From Cupriavidus yeoncheonensis (lineage in GTDB: Bacteria; Pseudomonadota; Gammaproteobacteria; Burkholderiales; Burkholderiaceae), in NCBI RefSeq assembly GCF_905397275.1, contig NZ_CAJPUY010000011.1:62001-126000 (forward strand): a stretch of DNA of 64,000 nucleotides, read 5' to 3'. This document shows, one piece after another, positions 36,254 to 44,653 of the stretch. Under the pieces are notes generated by a model. The model saw only the letters and a list, made by a program, of their open reading frames with translations, searched no databases and was not told the DNA's origin. How positions within the stretch are numbered: position 1 is the stretch's first letter; every line of letters starts with the position of its first letter. Made by a program: the position numbers and the translations under genes.

Positions 36254-37657
36254 CTACTCGCCTGCGGTCGGCTGCGTTTCCACGCGGATGTTGTGCTTGT
36301 GCATGAGCCGGTACAGCGTCACGCGCGACACGTTCAGCTCGCGCGCGGCAGGCACGACGTGGAAGCCGTGACTGGCCATGACGCTGCGGATCGCCTCGCG
36401 TTCGGCTTCTTCGCGAATGGCATCGAGCGTCTTGCGCGGCAACTCCGTTCCGCCGTGCAGCTGCAAGTCGTCCGCCGTGATCTTGCGGTTGTCGGTCATG
36501 ACGATCGCACGCCGCACCCGGTTGATCAGCTCGCGCACATTGCCCGGCCAGGCGTACTGCATCATCGCCTGCGTGGCGCATGCGGAGAATCCGCGGATAC
36601 GCCGGTGGGCCTCGTGGCCGTGCTCGGTCAGCACGGCATTGGCCAGCAGCAGGATGTCCTCGCCACGCTCGCGCAGCGCCGGAATGGTCAGCGTGAGCAC
36701 GCACAGCCGGTGGAACAGGTCCGAGCGGAAGCGGCCGTCGGCCTGCGCCGCCACCAGATCCACGTGCGTGGCCGAGATGATGCGCAGGTCCAGCGGAATG
36801 GACTGGTGTCCGCCCAGCCGGGTGATGGTGCCCTGCTGCAGGAAGCGCAACAGCGCCACCTGGCTTTCGAGCGGCAGGTCGCCGATTTCATCGAGGAACA
36901 ACGTGCCGCCCTGCGCCTGCTCGATCCAGCCGATCTTGCGCTGGTTCGCACCGGTGAAGGCACCCTTCTCGTAGCCGAACAGCTCCGACTGCACCAGGTG
37001 CGACGGAATGGCACCACAGTTGATCGCGACAAAGGGCCCCTTGCGCCGGCTCGAGGCTTCGTGGATCGCCTGGGCAGCGAGTTCCTTGCCCGTGCCCGAC
37101 TCGCCCGAGATGAATACCGGCGCTTCGTTGTGCGCGACTTTTGCCAGTGAACGGAACATCGCACGCATGGGCGCGCATTCCCCGATCATCGCGCCGTGCG
37201 GCGCCATCTCGGTGGTGCGACCGTGATGCAGGCAGGCCATGCCGTGTGCGTGCTTGAGTGTGTACAGCAGCTCGTCATGCGAGAACGGCGTACGCACGTA
37301 GTCGACGCAGTAGTCGCGGATCAGGAGGCGCACGCGCGGGTCCGCCAGCCGCGCGTCGGTGGTGATCGCCACCCACGTCACGTGCTGGTGTTGCAGGCTC
37401 TGCTCCAGTTGCGCGAGTTCGGCATCGCTATATTCAGCCTGCAGGTCGATCACGCCCGCCATGGGCGCGCTCCCGCGCACGACACGCTCCAGGTCGCGCA
37501 CCTGCTGGATGCGGCGCACGTCCCAGCCCGGCCCAAACTGGGCAGGGGTAAAACCAAAATCCTCATGACGCGACACGACCACGACCTGCGCAGCGCGTGC
37601 CGGCGCCTTGCACAGTCGGTCCATAACGATCTCCCGGACGTTGGGCTTATTGTTCAT
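36254..37657 (-). CDS. Sigma-54-dependent transcriptional activator (VpsR/BerB-like)
   Basis: 467 residues. An N-terminal receiver-like domain without the usual phospho-Asp set (VVVVSRHEDFGFTPAQFGPG). AAA+ core with Walker A GESGTGKE, sigma-54 contact loop KGAFTGA, Walker B LFLDEIGDLP, and a C-terminal Fis-type HTH (VVPAARELNVSRVTLYRLMHKHNI). This plan resembles VpsR/BerB regulators, which respond to c-di-GMP and control exopolysaccharide genes. The assignment is by architecture. A GTG at 37729 that overlaps the upstream stop (GTGA) is an alternative start. Confidence 0.88.
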   Translation of the reverse strand: MNNKPNVREIVMDRLCKAPARAAQVVVVSRHEDFGFTPAQFGPGWDVRRIQQVRDLERVVRGSAPMAGVIDLQAEYSDAELAQLEQSLQHQHVTWVAITTDARLADPRVRLLIRDYCVDYVRTPFSHDELLYTLKHAHGMACLHHGRTTEMAPHGAMIGECAPMRAMFRSLAKVAHNEAPVFISGESGTGKELAAQAIHEASSRRKGPFVAINCGAIPSHLVQSELFGYEKGAFTGANQRKIGWIEQAQGGTLFLDEIGDLPLESQVALLRFLQQGTITRLGGHQSIPLDLRIISATHVDLVAAQADGRFRSDLFHRLCVLTLTIPALRERGEDILLLANAVLTEHGHEAHRRIRGFSACATQAMMQYAWPGNVRELINRVRRAIVMTDNRKITADDLQLHGGTELPRKTLDAIREEAEREAIRSVMASHGFHVVPAARELNVSRVTLYRLMHKHNIRVETQPTAGE

Positions 37658-37725
37658 CCCGGCTTCCCGGCGCATCAACTCCGGCCCTCCCGGCCGGTGC
37701 GCACGCCGCGGACTCGACGTCGGTA

Positions 37726-38187
37726 TCACGAACTGGACTGACTATGCGTTGGCTCGCCCATGACAGCGAGAGCATCGCTGCCCAGGTGCAGTTTCTCCTG
37801 GAGACGGCGGCGGACTGCATCGCGCTCGCGCATCAACTCGACGCGCGGCGCCTCGGGCGTCTGCCCGGAATACTGGTAGTACAGGGCCTTGTAGGTCTGC
37901 TGGCTCAGGATCCATTCCTGCAGCAGTTCGCGCTGGCGGACAAGCTCGGCCTCAAGCAGCCGATGTCGCCGCAGCAGGTTCTCGATGGCCTGGCGCGCGG
38001 TCGAGGACAAAGCGCCTTCCTCGAGCAGCGCGGTCACGTCGGACACCGCCGCACCGTCATGGCGGATCGCGCGGGTCGCTGAATCACCTGTGGCTTCTCC
38101 CAGTACGGCCCAGGTGCGATGCATAGAACGATTGGCGGACTCGCTGATGGGCCCGATGGCGGGTCGCCGGATTTCTCCTGCGGTCAT
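37726..38187 (-). CDS. Coiled-coil hypothetical protein upstream of the sigma-54 activator
   Basis: 153 residues (MTAGEIRRPAIGPISESANR...). Residues 60-150 are strongly helical and charged (ARQAIENLLRRHRLLEAELV, RERDAVRRRLQEKLH), predicting a coiled coil. No known domain. Its stop overlaps a potential GTG of the sigma-54 activator, and it is likely co-transcribed with it; it could be a modulator of that regulator. A perfect inverted repeat sits at 38311-38326 upstream. Confidence 0.7.
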   Translation of the reverse strand: MTAGEIRRPAIGPISESANRSMHRTWAVLGEATGDSATRAIRHDGAAVSDVTALLEEGALSSTARQAIENLLRRHRLLEAELVRQRELLQEWILSQQTYKALYYQYSGQTPEAPRVELMRERDAVRRRLQEKLHLGSDALAVMGEPTHSQSSS

Positions 38188-38310
38188 GATCTGATCCCCG
38201 TTGTACAACACCCCCGGCACTACACGTTCGCGTTTACCACTCTTCTGTCTTGAAATTGTTGTTTGTCTGGCGCACGTCTGTCCGCGCGCTCTGTCTTCGT
38301 GGTGGCGATG

Positions 38311-38326
38311 CCGTATTGGAATACGG
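38311..38326. promoter_or_regulatory. CCGTATT-GG-AATACGG inverted repeat
   Basis: Perfect 7-base arms with a two-base centre, 124 bases upstream of the coiled-coil gene. Likely a dimeric regulator site; the regulator is unknown. Confidence 0.5.
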
Positions 38327-38616
38327 TCTGATCGGATGTGTCCCACGACGGGCGGACTTGCCGAAGTTGTATCACGGCGCTCGTCGGCGCCTTGCCCGGA
38401 TGAACCGGAGTCGAGAAGGGGCGCGTCACGCGCCCCCCGTTTGCCACGCCTCTAGTTCAGTGCATTTGCAGCGGTTTGTCCAGCCCCGAGTGGGGGATGT
38501 CCGACCAAACTCATGCTGGACTCATCCTTTGGGATGAAGCGCGTATGAAGCGTCTCACCCGCCTCATCTTTCGCGGCGACACGCTTCTGCTGCAATTTGC
38601 CATATCGTGGCTGCCC

Positions 38617-38666
38617 CGCAGAAACGGGTACGCTTGGTCTCGCCATGCACGCAGAAACGGGTACGC
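38617..38666 (+). repeat. Two exact copies of the 17-bp element
   Basis: 38617-38633 and 38650-38666, same orientation, 33 bases start to start (about three helical turns). Confidence 0.95.
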
Positions 38667-38719
38667 CCAGGGCGTCGCAGCGTGCATTGCGGACAGGCAA
38701 TGGCTGCGGCCGCCCGGTG

Positions 38720-40081
38720 TCAGTGCCCCGGCAAATAGTAGAACTTGAAGATGAACACGGCTGCGATGATCCACACCATCACCGGCACTTGACGGGCATG
38801 CCCGGTCAGCAGCTTGAGCACCGCATAGGTGATGAAGCCGAATGCCACGCCGTTGGCCACTGAGTAGGTAAACGGCATGCCAAGCGCCGTCAGCACGGCA
38901 GGAACGACTTCGGTCGCGTCATTCCAGTCGATATCGAGCAGCTCGCGCAGCATCAGGCAGGAGACATAGAGCAGTGCCGGCGCGGTGGCATAGGCGGGAA
39001 CCGTGCCGGCCAGCGGCGCGATGAAGAGGCAGGCGAGGAACAGGACCGCGACGGTCACGGCGGTGAGGCCGGTGCGCCCGCCGGCCTGCACGCCCGATGC
39101 GCTTTCGATATAGGCCGTGGTCGACGACGTGCCCAGGAACGAGCCTGCCATGATGGCGGTGCTGTCTGCCATCAGTGCCTTGTTGAGGCGATCCATGCGG
39201 CCGGCCTTGAGCAGGCCGGCGCGATTGGCAACGCCCATCAGCGTGCCAGTGGCATCGAACAGTTCCACCAGGAAGAAGACCAGCACCACGTTGATAATGC
39301 CAATCGACAACGCCGCGGACACATCGAGCTTGAACAGCGTCGGGCTGATCGACGGCGGCGCGGAAAACACGCCGTGGAATGTATTGCCCGCGAAGAGAAA
39401 GCTCAGCACCGTGGTCAGCAAGATGCCGATCAGGATGGCGCCCTTCACCTTTAGCTGGTCCAGCGCAACGATGACGAAGAAGCCGACGATCGCGAGAACA
39501 GCGGACGGCTGGTGCAGGTCACCGATGGTGACGAGCGTGGCCGGACTGGCCGTGACGATGCCCGCGTTCTTCAGCGCGACGATTGCCAGGAACAGGCCAA
39601 TGCCGGCCGTGATCGCTACGCGAATCGAATGCGGAATGCCATTGACGATCATCTCGCGCACGCGGAACAGCGTCACCAGCAGGAACAGGCAGCCGGAGAT
39701 GAACACGGCGCCCAGCGCGGCTTGCCACGCGAAGCCCATGCCCTTCACCACCGTATACGCGAAGTAGGCATTCAAGCCCATGCCGGGCGCCATGGCGATC
39801 GGATAGTTGGCGTAGAAGCCCATGATCAGCGTGCCGATCGCGGCAGCCACACAGGTGGCCACAAAGACCGCATCCTTGGGCATGCCGGCATCCCCGAGGA
39901 TCGAGGGGTTCACGAAAATGATGTACGCCATCGTGAGGAATGTGGTCATCCCCGCCAGGACTTCCGTGCGCACATCGGTCTGGTGTTCGGACAGCCTGAA
40001 GATCCGCTCGAACAGAGAGAGCGCGGGCTGGCTTGCGGCTGGGCCGCCCGCCTTGGAAGCGGGTTCCGGTATCGACATCAA
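38720..40081 (-). CDS. NCS2-family purine permease (AzgA/PbuG-like)
   Basis: 453 residues, 12-14 helices. Signatures of the adenine/guanine/hypoxanthine branch: EVLAGMTTFLTMAYIIFVNP, MAPGMGLNAYFAYTVV, ELFDATGTLMGVANRAGLL and GSFLGTSSTTAYIESASG. Proton-coupled uptake of purine bases is the established role. Two Met codons (40081, 40078) are possible starts. The 410-base upstream region is shared with a divergent cold-shock gene. Confidence 0.92.
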   Translation of the reverse strand: MMSIPEPASKAGGPAASQPALSLFERIFRLSEHQTDVRTEVLAGMTTFLTMAYIIFVNPSILGDAGMPKDAVFVATCVAAAIGTLIMGFYANYPIAMAPGMGLNAYFAYTVVKGMGFAWQAALGAVFISGCLFLLVTLFRVREMIVNGIPHSIRVAITAGIGLFLAIVALKNAGIVTASPATLVTIGDLHQPSAVLAIVGFFVIVALDQLKVKGAILIGILLTTVLSFLFAGNTFHGVFSAPPSISPTLFKLDVSAALSIGIINVVLVFFLVELFDATGTLMGVANRAGLLKAGRMDRLNKALMADSTAIMAGSFLGTSSTTAYIESASGVQAGGRTGLTAVTVAVLFLACLFIAPLAGTVPAYATAPALLYVSCLMLRELLDIDWNDATEVVPAVLTALGMPFTYSVANGVAFGFITYAVLKLLTGHARQVPVMVWIIAAVFIFKFYYLPGH

Positions 40082-40491
40082 GGGTCTCCTGAAAGGCTAT
40101 CGTTATGGCATCGGCCTGCTGCTTGCGCAGCGGGCGCAGGACCGAAGTCCCGGCGGCCATGACAAAGGCGAGCCCGGCGCGCAGGTTACGGCAAACGTAC
40201 TCTGGTACAGATTTGCCGCTCACGTGCCTGCGCCGACGCATGAACGATATGCAAAGGGCGTGATGATCCCACAGCGCCGGAATGTGATGCCAGCCCCGAC
40301 TACGGGCCATCCCGGGCTTGACGGTAGCATCGAACCCCCGTATAAATCGCACTAGATTCAAGCGACGAGGCAACAGTTCATTCGTTAGCCACCGTCTGGT
40401 ACTTCGGTTGTCCATGGTGTCCTTTCCTTGAGTTCCGTGTAGAGTGGCGTATAAGCCATTCTTTTATTTTATTTTTTCTGGAAAGCAAATC
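40082..40491. other. Divergent promoter region between the purine permease and cspA
   Basis: 410 bases, no credible gene. The cspA-proximal 130 bases are AT-rich (TTCTTTTATTTTATTTTTTC at 40460-40479) and probably form a long cold-shock 5' leader. No purine riboswitch could be recognised by eye. Confidence 0.45.
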
Positions 40492-40695
40492 ATGCAAACC
40501 GGTATCGTTAAATGGTTCAACGACGCCAAGGGCTTCGGCTTCATCAAGCCGGACGCAGGCGGTGACGACCTCTTCGCCCACTTCTCGGAAATCCGCTCGG
40601 ACGGTTTCAAGTCGCTGCAGGAAAACCAACGCGTTTCGTTCGAAGTCAAGAACGGCCCGAAGGGTCTGCAAGCCGCGAACATCACCCCGCTGTAA
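40492..40695 (+). CDS. Cold-shock protein (CspA family)
   Basis: 67 residues. RNP1 KGFGFI and RNP2-like DLFAHF in the standard five-stranded OB fold ([20 protein letters not shown]). It binds single-stranded RNA/DNA as a chaperone or antiterminator. GGAAAG precedes the ATG and a strong terminator follows. It lies at the left border of the origin repeats; a paralogue lies just right of repA. Confidence 0.95.
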   Translation: MQTGIVKWFNDAKGFGFIKPDAGGDDLFAHFSEIRSDGFKSLQENQRVSFEVKNGPKGLQAANITPL

Positions 40696-40730
40696 GCTGG
40701 CACGCGGCGCGTCATACGCGCCACGACAAG

Positions 40731-40757
40731 AAACCCGCCCCAGAGGCGGGTTTTTTT
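40731..40757 (+). terminator. Rho-independent terminator of the left cold-shock gene
   Basis: AAACCCGCC, loop CCAGA, GGCGGGTTT followed by TTTT. 35 bases after the stop codon. Confidence 0.9.
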
Positions 40758-41797
40758 GTGCCCGGCGCCGGCGCATACCACTGCCGGCGCCTTTCTCGCT
40801 CCCCTTCCTAGGCCCATATTGGCCAGACCTTCCCCTGCTCTGGCGCATTAGTCCGCGGAGAGGTCCCGCCCGCAGAAACGGGTACGCCCATGGCCGGATC
40901 CATTCGTTCCAAACCAGCGCATTGCGCCGCACAACGCGGGAATGGGTACGCCTTGCTGGTCTCTCATCCGCAGAAATAGGTACGCCACGCGCCAGGCTTG
41001 ATCGCGGACTCTGCATCCTCCTCGCAGAAATGGGTACGCAGGAAGCGGGTTGCGTGGGAGTGCGTTGGGTTCCAGGGCTGCGTAAGCGGTCCGGACTGCC
41101 GCTCCCGACCGCATCACAACCGCCCGCAGAAACGGGTACGCCCGATGTTGCAGCGCGGAATTCATCCCTCCAGGAATCCCTGTCAAAGCACCACGCAGAA
41201 TTGGGTACGCTTTTTCTTGTTTCGCCCTAGACGAAGACGCGCAGAAATGGGTACGGCTGGCAGCTGCGTCGAGTGATGCCGCCATTCCAGGGCGACGTTC
41301 AACGGAGCAATCCACGCAGAAACAGGTACGGTTCGGGTTTCCGCCGGCGATCACGTATACGTCGAAATGTGAGCACTAGCTTTTACTGTAAAGCCTATGT
41401 ATAATAGAAATAGCCGCTGGAGATTCTGATGCAAGCAAGGGATCGTTCGCAGAATCAGGTACGCTAAAGCCCCAACGCGGCAGGCATCAGCGCCGCAGAA
41501 TTGGGTACGGAAGGGCCGGCACAGTCGAATGCCGTGGGGCGCAGAATCGGGTACGCCGCAGAATTGGGTACGCTGAGGCGCACCGAAGGCTGCTCGGGGT
41601 CCGAGCGCAGAATCGGGTACGCTTTATCCCAGGCGGACGCAGAAGCGGGTACGCAAGAGGGCCGAAAGCTGATGGGTATACTTGGAGGCGAACCCATTTC
41701 TGCGGGGATAACTCCGTGAAACAGGCTCTCTCGCCCAACAAAGCACCTAAAGCTGCGCTTTCATCGCAGAAACGGGTACGCTAATGTCCCGTCCTTC

Positions 41798-41833
41798 TGT
41801 GGAAAAGCCTGTGGGAACAACAGGTTATCCACG
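41798..41833. promoter_or_regulatory. Two DnaA boxes beside the phased iterons
   Basis: TGTGGAAAA at 41798-41806 is the reverse of TTTTCCACA. TTATCCACG at 41825-41833 differs from the consensus TTATCCACA only at the last base. They lie immediately left of the 22-bp-spaced iterons. Confidence 0.7.
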
Positions 41834-41937
41834 CAGAATCCGGTTCGGCCCTTGCGCTGAAACAGGTTCGGTCTTGCGCAGATTCGGGTTCGGCGCTTCG
41901 CAGAATCGAGTACGGTTATGCGCAGAATCTGGTTCGC
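41832..41937 (+). repeat. Phased core iteron array (5 direct repeats, 22-23 bp period)
   Basis: Copies at 41832, 41855, 41877, 41899 and 41921. Four of five carry GGTTCG instead of the GGTACG seen elsewhere. A period of two helical turns places RepA sites on one face of DNA, as in classical iteron origins. Confidence 0.85.
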
Positions 41938-41987
41938 CGACAGTTAAAATCGGCTTTGAAATCAATGCCCTGACCTCTCCGTATACG

Positions 41988-42195
41988 GTTTACAAGTAGT
42001 TAACCCGTATCTGTATCGTTTACTTGTAGCCAAGGACTGGCCATCCGTGGACAACCCCTGCGGGTTGCCCACCGACCGCCAGCCTGCCATCAACAAGGTA
42101 AACACGGGGCCTCAACCCCATCGGCATCCACGTAAACACCGCAGGAACGTATACGTACCCGTTTCTGCGTGACAAGGTTTACGGGTTCGCGTAAA
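41988..42195. promoter_or_regulatory. repA leader with repeated GTTTAC/GTAAAC motifs
   Basis: GTTTACAAGTAG (41988) and GTTTACTTGTAG (42018) are direct repeats exactly 30 bases apart. GTAAAC recurs at 42098 and 42132, and GTTTAC at 42177 as the left part of TTTACG-N6-CGTAAA (42178-42195). Likely sites for repA autoregulation or another initiator-region protein. Confidence 0.5.
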
Positions 42196-43317
42196 AAGGC
42201 GGGTAATCCGAAGCACGCCAATATGCCCATCAAACGCTCCCCGGTCGCCGCGGGGGATCGCTCCGTCCTGAATATGGACGGCGAGCCATCCCGCATCATT
42301 GTTCCTGGCAACGAGAACAACCTGGTTCCGTCCGAGAAATTTCAACGTCTGTTCGACGAGGCGCAAGCCATGGAGCGCGAAGACGCGTGGCAAAGCGGCG
42401 AAGTCGGCTTTCTCAGTCGGGCCAGCGTGCAGGTGACCCTGCCGTATCGCGCACCCAAGGGCGCGCCTCCGGTGTGGACGCGTACCAGCGGCAATATTTC
42501 GCTGATGATCCAACCCGGCTACTTCACGCAGCAGCGTTCGGAGCGCGCGAGCAATGGCCGGCAGAAGCTGGTTTCCGAGACGGTATCGCTGGGCTATCCC
42601 TATGGGTCATATCCGCGTCTGATGCTCGCTTGGATCGGCAAGGAAATCATGGCCAAGAAGAAGCGCGGGGAATTCACCGGAACGGTGGAAGACCGTCGCA
42701 TCTCGCTGGGCAATTCGTTGTCGGAATTCATGTACAACCTCGGCATTCCGATGGCGACGGGCGGCAAGCGCGGCACAATGACGCTGGTCCGACAGCAGAT
42801 GATCCGCCTGTTCTCGGCGACCATCGCGATCGTCCAGAACAAGTCCATGCCAAGCCAGAACCAGAACAGCAGCCATGAGCCGCTGTCCATCGACCGCGTC
42901 GGTTACCTGCTGGCCGACCAGCTGTCGACGTGGTGGGATCCCATGCAACCGGGGCAGGGCTCCATGTTCGAGAGCTTCGTGGTGCTCTCTGAGCCGTTCT
43001 TCAACGAATTGGTGAACCGTCCAGTACCGGTCGACATGCGGGCGCTGAAGGCGCTCAAGCAGTCGCCGTTTGCGCTGGACGTTTACTCGTGGCTGACGTA
43101 CCGCTTCTTTACGATCCAGCGACGCACCGAGATTCCGTGGGAAGCGCTGCAAATGCAGTTCGGCACGGAGACCGAGAGCGAGCGCAAGTTCCGCGCACTG
43201 TTCCGCAAGGCCCTCAAGGACGTGCTGGTGGTCTACCCAGGCGCCAAGGTCGACGCGGATTCCTCGAAGGCCCTGATCCTGCAGCCGTCCCGAACCAGCG
43301 TGCGCAAGCTGGGCTGA
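42169..43317 (+). CDS. repA: RepA replication initiator (RepA_C family) of the secondary replicon
   Basis: 382 residues from GTG (364 if started at ATG 42223). Conserved region from LVPSEKFQRLFDEAQAMERE through SVQVTLPYRAPKGAPPVW, ISLMIQPGYF, GYPYGSYPRLMLAWIGKEI, SLSEFMYNLGI and RFFTIQRRTEIPWEALQMQFG, typical of plasmid/chromid RepA proteins that bind iterons and load the helicase. The GTG start overlaps the last minus-oriented iteron. Neither start has a good Shine-Dalgarno, which may reflect tight translational control. It is followed by a perfect terminator and a convergent cold-shock gene. Confidence 0.92.
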   Translation: MTRFTGSRKKAGNPKHANMPIKRSPVAAGDRSVLNMDGEPSRIIVPGNENNLVPSEKFQRLFDEAQAMEREDAWQSGEVGFLSRASVQVTLPYRAPKGAPPVWTRTSGNISLMIQPGYFTQQRSERASNGRQKLVSETVSLGYPYGSYPRLMLAWIGKEIMAKKKRGEFTGTVEDRRISLGNSLSEFMYNLGIPMATGGKRGTMTLVRQQMIRLFSATIAIVQNKSMPSQNQNSSHEPLSIDRVGYLLADQLSTWWDPMQPGQGSMFESFVVLSEPFFNELVNRPVPVDMRALKALKQSPFALDVYSWLTYRFFTIQRRTEIPWEALQMQFGTETESERKFRALFRKALKDVLVVYPGAKVDADSSKALILQPSRTSVRKLG

Positions 43318-43333
43318 TCAACGCGCGGTCAAC

Positions 43334-43364
43334 AAAAAAGGCAAGCGCGAGGCTTGCCTTTTTT
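43334..43364. terminator. Bidirectional terminator between repA and the right cold-shock gene
   Basis: AAAAAAGGCAAGC, loop GCGAG, GCTTGCCTTTTTT. Perfect 13-base arms give a U-tract on both strands, fitting the convergent arrangement. Confidence 0.93.
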
Positions 43365-43409
43365 GCATTCGGGCGGTGGCCACGCAGCAAGCTGCGTGGC
43401 GCACGCTCA

Positions 43410-43613
43410 TCAGGCGGGCTTGATAGCCGATGCCTGCAGACCCTTCGGGCCTTGCTTGACCTCAAAGGTCACGCGTTGACCGTCCTTCAGGGTCTTGAAG
43501 CCAGCGCCCTGGATCTCGGAGAAGTGCGCAAACAGATCCGCACCGCCGTCGTCCGGGGTAATGAAGCCAAAGCCCTTAGTTTCGTTGAACCACTTGACCG
43601 TACCGGTTGCCAT
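43410..43613 (-). CDS. Cold-shock protein (CspA family), second copy
   Basis: 67 residues, [20 protein letters not shown]..., RNP1 KGFGFI, RNP2-like DLFAHF. AAGGAA Shine-Dalgarno. A long upstream leader toward 43800 suits a cold-shock mRNA. It is paralogous to the gene at 40492-40695; the two bracket the origin/repA block. Confidence 0.95.
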   Translation of the reverse strand: MATGTVKWFNETKGFGFITPDDGGADLFAHFSEIQGAGFKTLKDGQRVTFEVKQGPKGLQASAIKPA

Positions 43614-43990
43614 AGGAATTTCCTTTTGAAGCAAGTTCTTTACACCACGCAAACAACCGTTCAAGCACGTTGAATTCTCGTAGATACCGAACGGAAGCCG
43701 ACGAGGTTGACACGACTTGACTCGACTGTAGGGCGCATCATAACCAGATTTGTCCTGGTCTGTCATGTGCGCCGTAGAGCGCACTACAAATACTTTAGGC
43801 GGACTGTCTGCCGCATTTCAAGCAGAAATATCAAACATTGACGGTTTCACGGGTCTCGGTAAATGGAAGGCGATCCTCAGCTTAACTACAAATTTTATAA
43901 AAAATTAGAAGCTGGTTGATGCGCCACCTGGATTTGGCTAAAGTGGCGCCTAAAGTTAACCGCGCTTTCAGCGCTGAAAGAGAGGTCCTT
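43614..43990. other. csp/parA intergenic region: AT-rich segment, inverted repeats, parS-like site
   Basis: 377 bases. Contains an AT-rich stretch (43882-43911), GCGCCAC (43921-43927) inverted against GTGGCGC (43943-43949), and the 16-bp palindrome at 43965. Likely promoter/operator and centromere of parAB. Confidence 0.6.
43965..43980. promoter_or_regulatory. parS-like palindrome, copy 1
   Basis: CTTTCAGCGCTGAAAG, a perfect 16-bp palindrome ten bases before the parA GTG. ParB centromeres of Burkholderiales replicons are palindromes of this size. An identical copy lies inside parB. Confidence 0.75.
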
Positions 43991-44650
43991 GTGGCAGCAA
44001 AAATCATCACAGTCTTCAACCAGAAGGGCGGGTGCGGCAAGACTACGGTGAGCATGCATCTGGCCGGAACACTGGGCCTGCGCGGCGCCCGGTCCATGCT
44101 TGTCGATATGGACGAACAAGGCACTGCGACACGATGGGCGGCCCAGGCCAGCGATGAGCGCCCGTTCCCGGCCTCGGTGATCGGTTTGGCGCCCTCCGGT
44201 GGCGCGATGCACAGGGAAGTTCGCAAATTCGTGAATGACTACGACTATATATTCGTCGACTGTCCGCCAGCCGTGCATTCCGCAGCGCCATCCAGTGCCC
44301 TGCTGATTTCCGACCTGGCCATTATTCCCGTGGTCCCGTCGCCGCCTGACTTGTGGGCCGCAGTCGCAGCGAAAACGCTCGCGCAACATGCCCAGGTTCA
44401 GAATGAAACGCTGTTGATTCGCGTCATGGCGAACATGGTGCAGCGTCGGGTCTCGATTGCGCGCCAGGCGATCGAGATTCTTGGCGACGATGGGGAGGTT
44501 CCGCTTCTGAATTCCATGATCGGTTCACGATCGGCATTCCGGGAGTGCCAGGCAATCGGATGCACCGTCCATGGTGTTGCCGGCGCGCGTGAAGCCGTGC
44601 AGGAGGTCGACATGATGGTCGATGAAGTGTTGTCTTTGATTGAGCATTAA
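43991..44650 (+). CDS. parA: ParA partition ATPase
   Basis: 219 residues from GTG with AGAGG five bases upstream. Deviant Walker A KGGCGKTTV, Walker A' LVDMDEQGTA, Walker B-like FVDCPPAVHSAA. Lacking an N-terminal HTH, it is of the small chromosomal/type Ib-like class, so autoregulation would rely on ParB. An in-frame ATG at 43916 would add 25 residues encoded by the palindrome and inverted repeats and is rejected. Three bases separate it from parB. Confidence 0.93.
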   Translation: MAAKIITVFNQKGGCGKTTVSMHLAGTLGLRGARSMLVDMDEQGTATRWAAQASDERPFPASVIGLAPSGGAMHREVRKFVNDYDYIFVDCPPAVHSAAPSSALLISDLAIIPVVPSPPDLWAAVAAKTLAQHAQVQNETLLIRVMANMVQRRVSIARQAIEILGDDGEVPLLNSMIGSRSAFRECQAIGCTVHGVAGAREAVQEVDMMVDEVLSLIEH

Positions 44651-44653
44651 GGC

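Larger units (their letters stand above)
38188..38719. other. Gap with operator-like palindrome and two 17-bp elements
   Basis: 532 bases without a convincing gene. Contains CCGTATT-GG-AATACGG at 38311-38326 and two exact elements at 38617 and 38650. Confidence 0.6.
40871..42169 (+). other. Replication origin region of a secondary replicon: iteron field with DnaA boxes
   Basis: About 1.3 kb without a gene, directly upstream of repA. It holds 22 copies of a 17-bp element (consensus CGCAGAAWYGGGTWCGS). Starts are 40871, 40935, 40969, 41023, 41125, 41194, 41240, 41315, 41448, 41494, 41540, 41557, 41606, 41638, 41688 (minus), 41765, 41832, 41855, 41877, 41899, 41921 and 42153 (minus). Most end GGTACG at irregular spacing. 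The five from 41832 to 41921 repeat every 22-23 bases and mostly end GGTTCG. DnaA-like boxes lie at 41798 and 41825. AT-rich DNA lies at 41380-41412. This is the layout of an iteron-type origin next to its Rep gene. Confidence 0.88.

Noticed and set aside
40082..40491. Purine riboswitch before the NCS2 permease
   Set aside because: No conserved purine or xanthine aptamer core could be recognised in the leader; a covariance-model search would settle it.
40871..41937. CRISPR array
   Set aside because: Repeats are 17 bp, degenerate, spaced from 17 to 133 bp, with both orientations and scattered copies genome-wide in the window; no cas genes.
43916..43990. Longer ParA starting at 43916
   Set aside because: The extension is encoded by inverted repeats and the parS-like site, while GTG 43991 has AGAGG at the right spacing and gives the normal KIITVFNQKGG start.
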